From assembly GCA_039178835.1 (NCBI GenBank), contig JBCDFA010000118.1, forward strand, positions 1-20,009: a stretch of DNA of 20,009 nucleotides. The letters run 5' to 3'. This DNA comes from AL-N1 sp039178835 (GTDB lineage Bacteria > Chloroflexota > Chloroflexia > Chloroflexales > Roseiflexaceae). This document shows, piece after piece, positions 6,398 to 14,368 of the stretch. Position numbers and translations under genes: made by a program. Below the pieces are notes generated by a model. That model saw only the letters and a program-made list of their open reading frames with translations, made no database searches and was not told the DNA's origin. Positions within the stretch are counted from its first letter, which is position 1, and each line of letters starts with the position of its first letter.

Positions 6398-7591
6398 CTA
6401 TGTGCCAGACTCTTCACTTATCATGACGTTTGATACACTGTTTTCGTTTTCTGTATCAGCACTGATGGTGATAGAGAGGTTGCGTTCTTCTTTGGTGAAT
6501 TCTAAGGTAATGAAATCGCCGAAAGCAGTTTCTTCTCCAGATTGCCAACCTTGTGACGCCATCTCATCGCGGTAATATGTTGCGATATCTGTAGGTGCAT
6601 CTGGGCTCATGAAAGTTATAAATCCTGAAAAGCTCGATTGATCTGTTGCATTGTCAGGCACAGGTATGTCATCGGCTGGACCTTGACCGACACACTCTGG
6701 AGGAAGCTCAATAGCTTCAATGGCATTGATATCTTCTAGATTGTATTCCCAAGTGACGGTTCCTTCAACGTCACCAGAACCAAACAAGCCATTACCACCG
6801 CTTGCTTCTCCCAGATATCTGACCATGTAGCCACCATCTTGCGCTACCCATACTTCACCTTTCGCACTTCCAAACAGCCCAAACGATAGGTCAGCCTGAT
6901 CGAATTCATAGTGATCTGTGTCGACTCCGTTAACAACCTCTCCCCTGCCAACCAGATTGGCCTCCTCAACTCCTTCAGTAAAGTCGTCAGGTTGTAACAT
7001 CGTGTCGTTACCTAAGGTGTCTTCTTCGCTTGAGAAACTAAAACATTGTGCTTCTCCCTCAGCCTCAGCAGTATATGTATAGGTTGTACCATCAATCTGA
7101 AAAAACTCAAATGTCCCACTTGCGTCTTCCGCCGTACTATCCTCCGATGCCATACGCATATGTTGGTTGTTAGACTCGGCAATATACGTTTGCATCATTT
7201 CGATAGATCCACTCTCTGTTTCTCCGCTATCGTTCGTTCCATCAAAGGAGATGTTGAATTGGATACGATAACTCTCAAGCTCATCAAGTCGATTTTCGAC
7301 ATCTGAAAGGTCTCGAGTTTCTGTTTCAGCCTCATCGGCTTCAGGTTCATCTGCTGTTTCTGCTTCAGGCTCAGAGTCATCTGCTACTCCTGCTTCAGAT
7401 GCTGCTGATCCTGCTTCAGATTCCGCTAATCCTGCCCCAGATTCCACGGACGAGTCATCGGTTTCAGTGGATGAAGGGGAGCTGTCTGCATTTTCCTGTT
7501 CATTCTGCGCTGTTTCCCCACCACCTCCACAGGCTGCGGTGAACACAAGAGCTAGGGCTGTAATACAAGTGAGAAGTAGCTTGCGAACCAC
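6398..7591 (-). CDS. Lipoprotein with acidic linker and LppX/LolA-like domain
   Basis: Predicted exported lipoprotein, 397 aa. The start is GTG 7591: AGGAGG lies 7 nt upstream and translation opens on MVRKLLLTCITALALVFTAAC with the lipobox Cys at residue 21; an upstream in-frame start would bury this signal peptide. Residues 22-105 are an acidic Ser/Glu/Ala linker with short repeats (SEAGxA, EPEAxE). The central part begins LDELESYRIQFNISFDG and alternates short strands with phrases such as FFQIDGTTYTYT, GVDTDHYEFD and GEVWVAQDGGYMVRY, as in LppX/LprG/LolA-type lipid-binding half-barrels. A distinct last domain starts near VPVPDNAT and contains DIATYYRDEMASQGW and ITLEFTKEERNLSITI. A role in carrying lipids or sensing envelope state would be inference. 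It converges with the pcp-like gene only 23 bp away. Confidence 0.8.
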   Translation of the reverse strand: MVRKLLLTCITALALVFTAACGGGGETAQNEQENADSSPSSTETDDSSVESGAGLAESEAGSAASEAGVADDSEPEAETADEPEADEAETETRDLSDVENRLDELESYRIQFNISFDGTNDSGETESGSIEMMQTYIAESNNQHMRMASEDSTAEDASGTFEFFQIDGTTYTYTAEAEGEAQCFSFSSEEDTLGNDTMLQPDDFTEGVEEANLVGRGEVVNGVDTDHYEFDQADLSFGLFGSAKGEVWVAQDGGYMVRYLGEASGGNGLFGSGDVEGTVTWEYNLEDINAIEAIELPPECVGQGPADDIPVPDNATDQSSFSGFITFMSPDAPTDIATYYRDEMASQGWQSGEETAFGDFITLEFTKEERNLSITISADTENENSVSNVMISEESGT

Positions 7592-7630
7592 GATGAATCC
7601 TCCTGCACAATAAAAATATATGTCGAAAAG

Positions 7631-7659
7631 AGCATACTGCGAGAACACAAAAAACACAA
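7631..7659 (-). promoter_or_regulatory. Weak candidate promoter of the LppX-like lipoprotein gene
   Basis: On the minus strand TTGTGT (plus 7654-7659) and TATGCT (plus 7631-7636) are 17 bp apart, ending about 40 bp before the GTG. The -35 overlaps the arm and U-run of the proS terminator. Confidence 0.3.
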
Positions 7660-7723
7660 GTCGTGTGCTGAAGGAATGACACCCCGCCACGTGTGTTTTC
7701 CTTCAGGCAATACGACCTGTGTT
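7649..7723 (-). terminator. Large two-stem intrinsic terminator of proS
   Basis: Outer arms at 7712-7723 and 7653-7664 (minus strand AACACAGGTCGT / ACGACTTGTGTT) pair over 12 positions with one G-U pair. An inner perfect 9-bp stem CTGAAGGAA/TTCCTTCAG uses 7698-7706 and 7668-7676. An A-run at 7649-7654 gives U6 on the minus strand right after the outer stem. It begins 40 nt after the proS stop, the expected position for its terminator. Confidence 0.7.
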
Positions 7724-7762
7724 CTGTATAGTTAGCGTCAGTTCGTGTAAAAAGTTACGGGT

Positions 7763-9205
7763 TTAGTAGGCTCGCGCAAAAATGACTTGTTGTTTTGTCT
7801 CTTTACCGGTGATAATACAAGTTCCAGGTTGGTCTGGTTGTTCAAAAGGGATAACCCGTGTGGTAGCCTTAATTTCACTCTGAATGCGTCGCTCGTCCTC
7901 AGTACTACCAGCCCAGTACACTCGCACAAAACCCTGCTCCACCACTTCTTTAAGTTCATCGTAACTACGTGCTTCAAACGTGTGTTCCTCACGAAAACGA
8001 AGTGCGCGGTCGTACAGATTCTGCTGAATTTCTGTCAGCAAACTGGTTACATGATCACGTAGCCCGGCTTGTGGAACAAACGCTTTACCATCCCGGCCTG
8101 GAATGTCACGTCGAGCAACCGCAACACTGCCCTTCTGTACATCCTTAGGTCCCACCTCAATGCGCACCGGAACACCTTTGAGTTCCCACTCATTAAACTT
8201 GAATCCTGGCGTTAGTTGCTCGCGGTCATCGATTTTGAAGCGCAGGTGCCCTTTCCATTCACTTGTAATCTGATCAACTGTGTTCATAACGGCACTACGT
8301 TCGGTGTCATTCTTATAGATAGGAACCACAACAACCTGTGTGGGAGCCAGACGGGGAGGAACGATAAGCCCTTCATCATCCGAATGCGCCATAATGAGGG
8401 CACCAATCAGGCGGGTGCTGATACCCCAGCTCGTGGTCCAGCCATGCTGAATGGTGTTGTTTTGATCAGTGAAGGTGATGTCAAAGGCCTTGGCAAAATT
8501 CTGCCCCAGATTGTGTGATGTAGCGGCTTGAAGTGCGCGACCGTCCTGCATCATAGCTTCGAGCGCATAGGAGCGCAGCGCACCGGCAAACTTTTCTTTA
8601 TCGGTTTTCAGTCCTTTGATAACCGGCAGGGCCATTTCTTTTTCCACAAAGTCAGCATAGATATCGTTGAGCGCGATCAGTGTTTCACGTTCCGCATCTG
8701 CTTCGGTTGCGTGCACGGTGTGCCCCTCTTGCCAGAGAAATTCGGCGGTACGCAGAAAAGGCCGTGGTCGCATCTCCCAGCGCATAACGTTGGCCCACTG
8801 ATTGATGAGCAAGGGAAGGTCACGCCAGCTTCGCACCCACTTTGCGTAGAAATGCCCAATGATTGTCTCGGAGGTAGGACGAATAACATATGGTTCGGCT
8901 AGCTCTTCACCGCTGGCATGGGTGACTTCGGCAACCTCAGGAGCAAACCCTTCGACATGTTCAGCTTCTTTCATCAAGAAGCTTTTGGGGATAAGCAGCG
9001 GAAAGTAGGCGTTGACATGGCCCGTTGCTTTGATCCGATCATCCAATCCGCGTTGCATGGCTTCCCAGATAGCATAGCCATTGGGCTTGAAAACGATACA
9101 TCCCCGCACGACCTCGGCATAGTCAGCCAGATCGGCTTGTTGCACGATGTCGAGATACCATTGACTATAGTCTTGTCCACGGGGCGTGATTCCTTCTTTG
9201 GGCAT
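7763..9205 (-). CDS. proS: Prolyl-tRNA synthetase, eukaryote/archaeal-type
   Basis: A class II aminoacyl-tRNA synthetase that charges tRNA-Pro with proline in the cytosol. At 480 aa it is the short form, without the editing (INS) domain found between motifs 2 and 3 of the long bacterial ProRS. Visible features are the Pro-binding loop RPTSE (109-113), motif 2 RWE..RPFLRTAEFLWQEGHT (142-163) and motif 3 WGISTRLIGALIM (260-272). These are followed by an anticodon-binding domain (VVVVPIYKND onward) and a C-terminal ProRS-specific domain ending in a Tyr (IFARAY), as in this class. The ATG at 9205 has a GAGGA site 4-5 nt upstream. A likely own promoter lies at 9302-9329, and no T-box leader fits in the 109-nt gap. 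It may also be read through from rpe and the glycosyltransferase gene. Confidence 0.96.
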   Translation of the reverse strand: MPKEGITPRGQDYSQWYLDIVQQADLADYAEVVRGCIVFKPNGYAIWEAMQRGLDDRIKATGHVNAYFPLLIPKSFLMKEAEHVEGFAPEVAEVTHASGEELAEPYVIRPTSETIIGHFYAKWVRSWRDLPLLINQWANVMRWEMRPRPFLRTAEFLWQEGHTVHATEADAERETLIALNDIYADFVEKEMALPVIKGLKTDKEKFAGALRSYALEAMMQDGRALQAATSHNLGQNFAKAFDITFTDQNNTIQHGWTTSWGISTRLIGALIMAHSDDEGLIVPPRLAPTQVVVVPIYKNDTERSAVMNTVDQITSEWKGHLRFKIDDREQLTPGFKFNEWELKGVPVRIEVGPKDVQKGSVAVARRDIPGRDGKAFVPQAGLRDHVTSLLTEIQQNLYDRALRFREEHTFEARSYDELKEVVEQGFVRVYWAGSTEDERRIQSEIKATTRVIPFEQPDQPGTCIITGKETKQQVIFARAY

Positions 9206-9301
9206 AGGTTCCTCGCAAATGTTGTGAGAACTGTACCGTACATCATGATGGTCGATACAGAATGGTATGTTGGATTCTAACCATACGTACTAAGAATTCG
9301 C

Positions 9302-9329
9302 ATTGTACCACAAGCTATGTGTAGGGCAA
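9302..9329 (-). promoter_or_regulatory. Likely proS promoter with extended -10
   Basis: On the minus strand TTGCCC (plus 9324-9329) and TACAAT (plus 9302-9307) are 16 bp apart, and TGG (plus 9308-9310) makes an extended -10. The -35 lies in the end of the preceding gene. The leader would be about 90 nt. Confidence 0.45.
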
Positions 9330-10085
9330 CAATGCCTCAACCTCTATGCGTGCCAGTTCTAGCCGTTGTATCCATTTGTGTGGATCAGCATCGATCTGGG
9401 CATTCCACTGTTCTTTACCGCCTGCTGCCGCAACCTCATCCGGGTAACGGTCGGCGGTTTCGAACTCTAGTCCTTCGGTTTCTACGTAGCCAAGTGTCAG
9501 TGTACCAGTCTGAGCAACGAAGAGCGGCCACGAGACATCGGTGCCGATGCTTTCATCGGCACACCCATCAAGAATGGCCATTGCGGCGGCCCGTGACATA
9601 CCGCGTGCTGCAGCTGTCACATCCCACGTTCGACCACTCACACTCGCATACACACGATTGACGATAGATTCTGTGTCGCTCTGAATGCGTGGGTGTGAGT
9701 AAAAGGCCCGCTCGGTTCGTCCGAGCACCGTGAAATCGTATGATGGTATAGATGTGACGACTTGTGTCAATTCATCGGGATAAAATTCAGCCCAGTGTAA
9801 TACCCGATCAAAGTCGCAAAACATGAGAAAGGACACATCTTGTTGGAGTGCCAGTTGGAGTGCGCCACGACGCGAATGTCCCAGGCGTTCTATCGGGTCA
9901 GACGCTTCTTGTATCACTTGTGTACCTGCTTCAGTAAGCGCAGCAATCGTATGTTCCTGTGATGCGTGTGTAGCACGCACAGCTATGGCCGAAAAGATTG
10001 GTGTAAGAACGGGCAGGATTCGCTGTATTTGATCGTAAAGGCGTCCCTCAGGATCATGGTGTGTCGTGGCAAGTACGACGTTCAT
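9315..10085 (-). CDS. Putative GT-A-type glycosyltransferase-like protein
   Basis: A 256-aa soluble protein without signal peptide or membrane helix. The N-terminus MNVVLATTHHDPEGRLYDQI looks like the first beta-strand of a nucleotide-diphospho-sugar fold. FLMFCDFDRVLHW (about residues 86-98) holds a DxD-like Asp91-Phe-Asp93 after a hydrophobic strand, where GT-A enzymes bind the metal and sugar nucleotide. DVTAAARGMSR and DESIGTDVSWPLF follow, as acceptor-side motifs might. The family is not recognised with certainty and substrate is unknown. Its ATG overlaps the rpe stop (ATGA) and has a strong GGAGGA site, so it is co-translated with rpe, which might hint at sugar-phosphate or nucleotide-sugar metabolism. 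That link is inference. Confidence 0.6.
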   Translation of the reverse strand: MNVVLATTHHDPEGRLYDQIQRILPVLTPIFSAIAVRATHASQEHTIAALTEAGTQVIQEASDPIERLGHSRRGALQLALQQDVSFLMFCDFDRVLHWAEFYPDELTQVVTSIPSYDFTVLGRTERAFYSHPRIQSDTESIVNRVYASVSGRTWDVTAAARGMSRAAAMAILDGCADESIGTDVSWPLFVAQTGTLTLGYVETEGLEFETADRYPDEVAAAGGKEQWNAQIDADPHKWIQRLELARIEVEALLPYT

Positions 10086-10768
10086 GCGAGATTCCTCCGT
10101 AAGTCTTCTATCGCCTCAGCAACGGTTTGTGTATCGTTGTAGATGCCGGAACCGATGACCAGATTGTTGGCACCAGCCTGTACGATTTCGCGGATGTTTT
10201 CCGCTTTGATTCCGCCATCGACCTGGAGGTGGATGTGACTAAGGTTATGATGATCGAGCATCTGGCGTAGCCTTGCAATCTTCTCCGTCATCGTTGGGAT
10301 GTAGGCTTGTCCACCAAAACCGGGATTAACACTCATAATTAGGACCAAATCAATATACGGTAGAATTTCTTCAAGTATTGATAAGGGGGTGGCAGGATTG
10401 AGTGCGACACCAGCCGTTGCACCAAGCTCTTTGATATGCTGGATAGTGCGGTGCAAGTGGGTGGTCGCCTCTACATGAATGGTAACATGATCAGCGCCTG
10501 CATCAACAAATGATTTGACATAACGTTCTGGTTGAGTAATCATCAAGTGGCAGTCAAGCGTGATCCCGATAGCCTTGCGGAGCGCCGCCACAACCGGAGG
10601 GCCAATGGTAATGTTTGGGACAAACATCCCATCCATCACATCGACTTGAATCCAATCGGCGCCGGCCTGTTCCGCCTGATGGGCCTGTTCGCCAAGACGC
10701 GCAAAATCTGCGGAAAGAATAGAAGGAGCCAACAACACTGGACGATTATTGATGTGAGCTAATGGCAC
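10082..10768 (-). CDS. rpe: Ribulose-phosphate 3-epimerase
   Basis: Interconverts D-ribulose 5-phosphate and D-xylulose 5-phosphate in the pentose-phosphate pathway; cytosolic TIM barrel, 228 aa from the chosen start. Family motifs: LAPSILSADFARL (13-25), VDVMDGMFVPNITIG (42-56), CHLMI (73-77), MSVNPGFGGQ (145-154), QVDGGI (182-187) and the phosphate loop VIGSGIY. Metal-ligand positions read Gln41, Asp43, His74 and Asp184; the first is normally His. GTG 10768 is chosen because AAAGAGG lies 5 nt upstream and the likely promoter -10 is at 10831-10836. Upstream in-frame starts (TTG 10831, ATG 10798) are at the transcription start or lack a ribosome site. It heads an overlapping pair with the glycosyltransferase-like gene and is divergent from mutS. 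Confidence 0.92.
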   Translation of the reverse strand: MPLAHINNRPVLLAPSILSADFARLGEQAHQAEQAGADWIQVDVMDGMFVPNITIGPPVVAALRKAIGITLDCHLMITQPERYVKSFVDAGADHVTIHVEATTHLHRTIQHIKELGATAGVALNPATPLSILEEILPYIDLVLIMSVNPGFGGQAYIPTMTEKIARLRQMLDHHNLSHIHLQVDGGIKAENIREIVQAGANNLVIGSGIYNDTQTVAEAIEDLRRNLA

Positions 10769-10830
10769 ACGCACCTCTTTATGGTTACAGTAGGGCATTC
10801 GGTACCGTTTATGCCGTCTTTTGCTGGCCA

Positions 10831-10859
10831 ATTATAGCACGCTTCTCTTTTGGCAGTCG
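10831..10859 (-). promoter_or_regulatory. rpe promoter with extended -10
   Basis: On the minus strand CGTGCTATAAT occupies plus 10831-10841: a perfect TATAAT preceded by TGC. The -35 (CGACTG at plus 10854-10859, 17-bp spacer) is weak, as expected for an extended -10 promoter. It faces the mutS promoter, and the same 11-bp string appears inverted there. Confidence 0.6.
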
Positions 10860-10905
10860 TCTGATCGTATCCTTCCGAAAAGTCAGACGGTTGAACAAGA
10901 AACAT

Positions 10906-10934
10906 TTGTTCTATTCAGGGCTCCGTGCTATAAT
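10906..10934 (+). promoter_or_regulatory. mutS promoter with extended -10
   Basis: TTGTTC (10906-10911), a 17-bp spacer and TATAAT (10929-10934) preceded by TGC. The predicted start near 10941 leaves a leader of about 40 nt before the ATG at 10982. Confidence 0.65.
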
Positions 10935-10981
10935 AATGGCTATATACGAGTACTGACGAAAATTATGTGGAGAGCTTCCTG

Positions 10982-13900
10982 ATGAGCCAGATCGACCGCC
11001 GCACCATTGAGCAACAGTTGCGACAAGAGTTTCCCGACCTCGAACTTCATAAATGGTATTCGCAGTATCGCCGTCTCAAAGCTGGCTATCCTGATACGGT
11101 ATTGTTCTATCGTATGGGCGATTTCTACGAGGCGTTTGATGACGATGCCAAACTCCTGGCAGATTTACTTGACGTAACGTTGACCTATAAAAAGTTCGCC
11201 AACCACAAGCGGTCCAAAGACGATCAGCGCTGCCCAATGGCGGGAATGCCCTACCACGCCATTGAACGCTATGTGGCTTCCATTGTCGGTGCGGGGTATC
11301 GGGTGGCGATTGCAGAGCAGATCAGCGAGACTCCCTCCAGCAAGTCGGACACGCGGGTAAAGTCGGTGTTTGCAGCGGGTATCGAGCAGAACACAGCGGT
11401 CAAAGGCATGGTTGATCGTAAGGTTGTGCGGGTGATTACGCCGGGAACGGTGGTCGATGCTGGCATGCTTACATCATCGCAAAACAACTATCTGGCCAGT
11501 ATCATTGCTGAGGGAAGGCGGATTGGGCTGGCGTATGTCGATCTGAGCACGGGTGAGTTTGCGTGCACCGAATTTGCTGGAGATCGGTCCGTCATTCAGG
11601 CGCAGGGCGAACTGGCACGTTTGCAGGCGGCTGAAGTGTTGGTTCCTGAAGAAGATGCATTGCGTCTTCCTGGTTTGGAACCATCAAGCGCAGGTCTCAC
11701 CCACGACCTTGAGTTTATGACCAAAGGAGAGCGCGATATGCTCTTGCCTGGTGAGCGGGTGGCCCGCCGTACCGAGCGTGAGAATACGGCGCGCTGGGCA
11801 CATGGCCAGATTACGCCCTGGCCAACCCGCCGCTGGGATCTCCGCACTACCCGCGACGATTTGACCCATCATTTTCGGGTCCAGTCGCTGGCTGGTTTTG
11901 GTATGGCCGACAAACCGCTTGCAACACGCGCTGCCGGTGTGTTGATTCAGTACGTAGATGAAACACAAGATGGGGCTGCATCTCATATCACGTCGATTCG
12001 TACCTATACGACTGGGGACGTGATGTTTCTCGATCCACAAACGCGTCGCAATCTGGAACTGCTCGAAGGCAGTAGTGGTGGTGCAAAAGGCTCATTGGTG
12101 GACACACTTGACCATACGCGGTCGCCGATGGGTGCGCGCCTCTTACGACGGTGGGTCTCACAGCCGTTGCTAAACATCGAACAACTACGATCACGCCAGG
12201 ATGCTATTGCACACTTTGCTGACAACACACTGCTCCGTGCCGAAATTCGTGAGCAGTTAAAACAGATAGGTGATATGGAGCGGGCTGTTAACCGGGTTTT
12301 GCAGGGAGTGACCATCGCCACACCACGCGATCTGGTGCGTTTGCGTGAGGCGTTGCGCTCGTTGCCGTCCCTTATGAAAGCGCTCGACGGATGGTCTCCC
12401 CCACAAGCATATCAACCTGTACGAGTACAAAGTCAGGTTGAACAGAATGATGTTGATAATGGTTTGGTGAGTGAAGAAGAACCCGTATCACACGACTTCT
12501 TTGCAGATCCACCACCAACAACACCAAGCCTGCGTGAGCAACGTGAAGCACAGCGCAAGGTTGCTCCGCGTCACGAGGACGATGATCTCTTTGGTGACGA
12601 TGATTGGGACGAACCTGACATGAACGAATCGCACCCGGTACCACCGCAAGCACAACCACCTGCCACGGTAGCACAACCATCAGCTGCTATTGCATCACAT
12701 ACGCCAACTCCACTTGAGCCACGCGATGTGGTGCTGCAACTTGACCCGTGCGAAGATGTGCTGGCTTTTCTCGAACGTGCGCTTGACGATGATCCGCCCG
12801 CATTACTTGGTGCATCAAACTATATGCGTGCCCACGAAGGTGGCGAGACACCCCGTCGTGTTATTCGGCCTGGCTTTGATCGAGACATGGATGCGCTGGT
12901 TGATGGTGCCCGCGATGCCCAACACTATATTACCCAGCTTGAACCACGCGAACGTGAGCGTACTGGCATCAAGTCACTACGTGTTGATTACAACAAGGTC
13001 TTTGGTTACTACATCGAGGTGCCTAAGAGTTATGCCGATCAGGTCCCATCAGAGTATGTTCGCAAACAAACGCTCACGGCAGGTGAACGCTACTTTACCT
13101 CAGAACTCAAGGACTACGAGAATGTTGTACTGGGCGCACAGGAACGCCTGACTGAGCTTGAACGACGCACCTTTATCGGTGTATGTCAAGCCGTAGCGGA
13201 AGAGGGGCGGCGTCTCCTTACAACTGCACGTTTGCTTGGCGAGGTTGATGTCTATAGTGCTCTGGCAGAGGCAGCGGTGCGAGGCCGCTATATTCGTCCA
13301 ACCTTATATGAAGATACCCGCTTGAACATCGTTGCAGGTCGTCATCCAGTGGTAGAGCGATCACTCAACAATGATTTTATTGCCAATGACGCAACGCTCA
13401 ATACTGACGATCATCAGATTCTGCTTGTCACCGGGCCGAATATGGCTGGTAAATCGACCATTCTGCGGCAGGTCGCCCTGATTAGTCTTATGGCTCAGAT
13501 TGGTTCGTTTGTTCCTGCAGACAGCGCTGAAATTGGGCTTGTAGACCGTATCTTTACGCGTATTGGTGCTCAGGACGATATTGCGACCGGACAAAGTACC
13601 TTCATGGTCGAGATGACTGAGACGGCAGCGCTGTTGTTGCAAAGTACACAACGGAGCCTGATCATCCTTGATGAGGTAGGCCGTGGCACTAGCACCTATG
13701 ACGGGATGGCCATTGCGCGTGCGGTGGTGGAGTACATCCATAACGAGCCGCGCCTTGGCTGTAGGACGATGTTTGCAACCCACTATCACGAACTGACTGA
13801 CCTTGAACACATACTGCCACGGGTCAAGAATTATTACCTGGCAGCATTGGAAAAGGATGATCGGATTGTGTTCTTGCATCAGCTCCGACGGGGGTGTGCT

Positions 13901-14206
13901 GACCGTTCGTATGGCATTCATGTGGCAGAACTGGCAGGTATCCCGCGCCCAGTGATTCGCCGAGCCAATGAGCTTCTGGCTGAACTGGAGCAGGGTGACA
14001 AAACAGCTATGCCTTCGCATGGACGTGACTCAGAACCACAGCCAGTGTCGGAGGGTGCTGCATCTGGAGTGCATCAACCCTCGTTATTCGACATCGCACC
14101 GAGCCCACTGATCGAGATGATCCGTCGCTTGAACGTCAATGAGCTGAGTCCTATCGAAGCTCTGACCAAGCTGTACGAATTGCAGCGCCTTGCACAGAAT
14201 GAATAG
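10982..14206 (+). CDS. mutS: DNA mismatch repair protein MutS (with large internal insert)
   Basis: Mismatch-recognition ATPase of post-replicative repair, 1074 aa against about 850 in E. coli. ATG 10982 has GGAGAG 7 nt upstream; a GTG at 10967 is less likely. The mismatch-stacking Phe-x-Glu is Phe48-Tyr-Glu50 (RMGDFYEAF). The connector, lever and clamp follow (RERERTGIKSLRVDYNKVFG). The ATPase has Walker A GPNMAGKST near 817-826, Walker B with signature LIILDEVGRGTSTYDG near 893-908 and ATHYHEL. The C-terminal dimer/tetramer segment is LSPIEALTKLYEL. Roughly residues 471-575 are an insert rich in Pro, Asp, Glu and Gln between lever helix and clamp, probably disordered. This is a MutS1-type repair protein because the mismatch domain is intact. 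No mutL is in the window. It appears monocistronic. Confidence 0.97.
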   Translation: MSQIDRRTIEQQLRQEFPDLELHKWYSQYRRLKAGYPDTVLFYRMGDFYEAFDDDAKLLADLLDVTLTYKKFANHKRSKDDQRCPMAGMPYHAIERYVASIVGAGYRVAIAEQISETPSSKSDTRVKSVFAAGIEQNTAVKGMVDRKVVRVITPGTVVDAGMLTSSQNNYLASIIAEGRRIGLAYVDLSTGEFACTEFAGDRSVIQAQGELARLQAAEVLVPEEDALRLPGLEPSSAGLTHDLEFMTKGERDMLLPGERVARRTERENTARWAHGQITPWPTRRWDLRTTRDDLTHHFRVQSLAGFGMADKPLATRAAGVLIQYVDETQDGAASHITSIRTYTTGDVMFLDPQTRRNLELLEGSSGGAKGSLVDTLDHTRSPMGARLLRRWVSQPLLNIEQLRSRQDAIAHFADNTLLRAEIREQLKQIGDMERAVNRVLQGVTIATPRDLVRLREALRSLPSLMKALDGWSPPQAYQPVRVQSQVEQNDVDNGLVSEEEPVSHDFFADPPPTTPSLREQREAQRKVAPRHEDDDLFGDDDWDEPDMNESHPVPPQAQPPATVAQPSAAIASHTPTPLEPRDVVLQLDPCEDVLAFLERALDDDPPALLGASNYMRAHEGGETPRRVIRPGFDRDMDALVDGARDAQHYITQLEPRERERTGIKSLRVDYNKVFGYYIEVPKSYADQVPSEYVRKQTLTAGERYFTSELKDYENVVLGAQERLTELERRTFIGVCQAVAEEGRRLLTTARLLGEVDVYSALAEAAVRGRYIRPTLYEDTRLNIVAGRHPVVERSLNNDFIANDATLNTDDHQILLVTGPNMAGKSTILRQVALISLMAQIGSFVPADSAEIGLVDRIFTRIGAQDDIATGQSTFMVEMTETAALLLQSTQRSLIILDEVGRGTSTYDGMAIARAVVEYIHNEPRLGCRTMFATHYHELTDLEHILPRVKNYYLAALEKDDRIVFLHQLRRGCADRSYGIHVAELAGIPRPVIRRANELLAELEQGDKTAMPSHGRDSEPQPVSEGAASGVHQPSLFDIAPSPLIEMIRRLNVNELSPIEALTKLYELQRLAQNE

Positions 14207-14262
14207 TTATGATGTATGGCCAAATGATCACACGTTTGTATTGCTAGTCTTCAAGGGGAAAT

Positions 14263-14293
14263 TTGATTGATATTCTCCCAGAGGTGGTATACT
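14263..14293 (+). promoter_or_regulatory. Promoter of the methyltransferase gene
   Basis: TATACT (14288-14293) is preceded by TGG, giving an extended -10. TTGATT (14263-14268, 19-bp spacer) or TTGATA (14267-14272, 15-bp spacer) could serve as -35. It lies in the 162-bp gap after mutS, so the methyltransferase is probably not only read from the mutS promoter. Confidence 0.45.
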
Positions 14294-14368
14294 AACGCAG
14301 GTATTTTTATTATGGATCATTTTGTGATGCCTCGTTTGAGATCAGTGTCGCAATAGTTAGAAACAAGT

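Noticed and set aside
8528..9280. Plus-strand frames of 124 and 120 codons over proS
   Set aside because: They are antisense to ProRS motifs 2 and the N-terminal domain; no start signals or family character.
9206..9312. T-box leader upstream of proS
   Set aside because: The gap is only about 109 nt and lacks the TGGNACCGCG-like T-box core and a terminator/antiterminator pair.
13361..14020. 219-codon minus-strand frame inside mutS
   Set aside because: It lies opposite the MutS ATPase domain, which has perfect Walker motifs; there is no ribosome site and the composition is His/Arg/Cys-rich as expected of a shadow.
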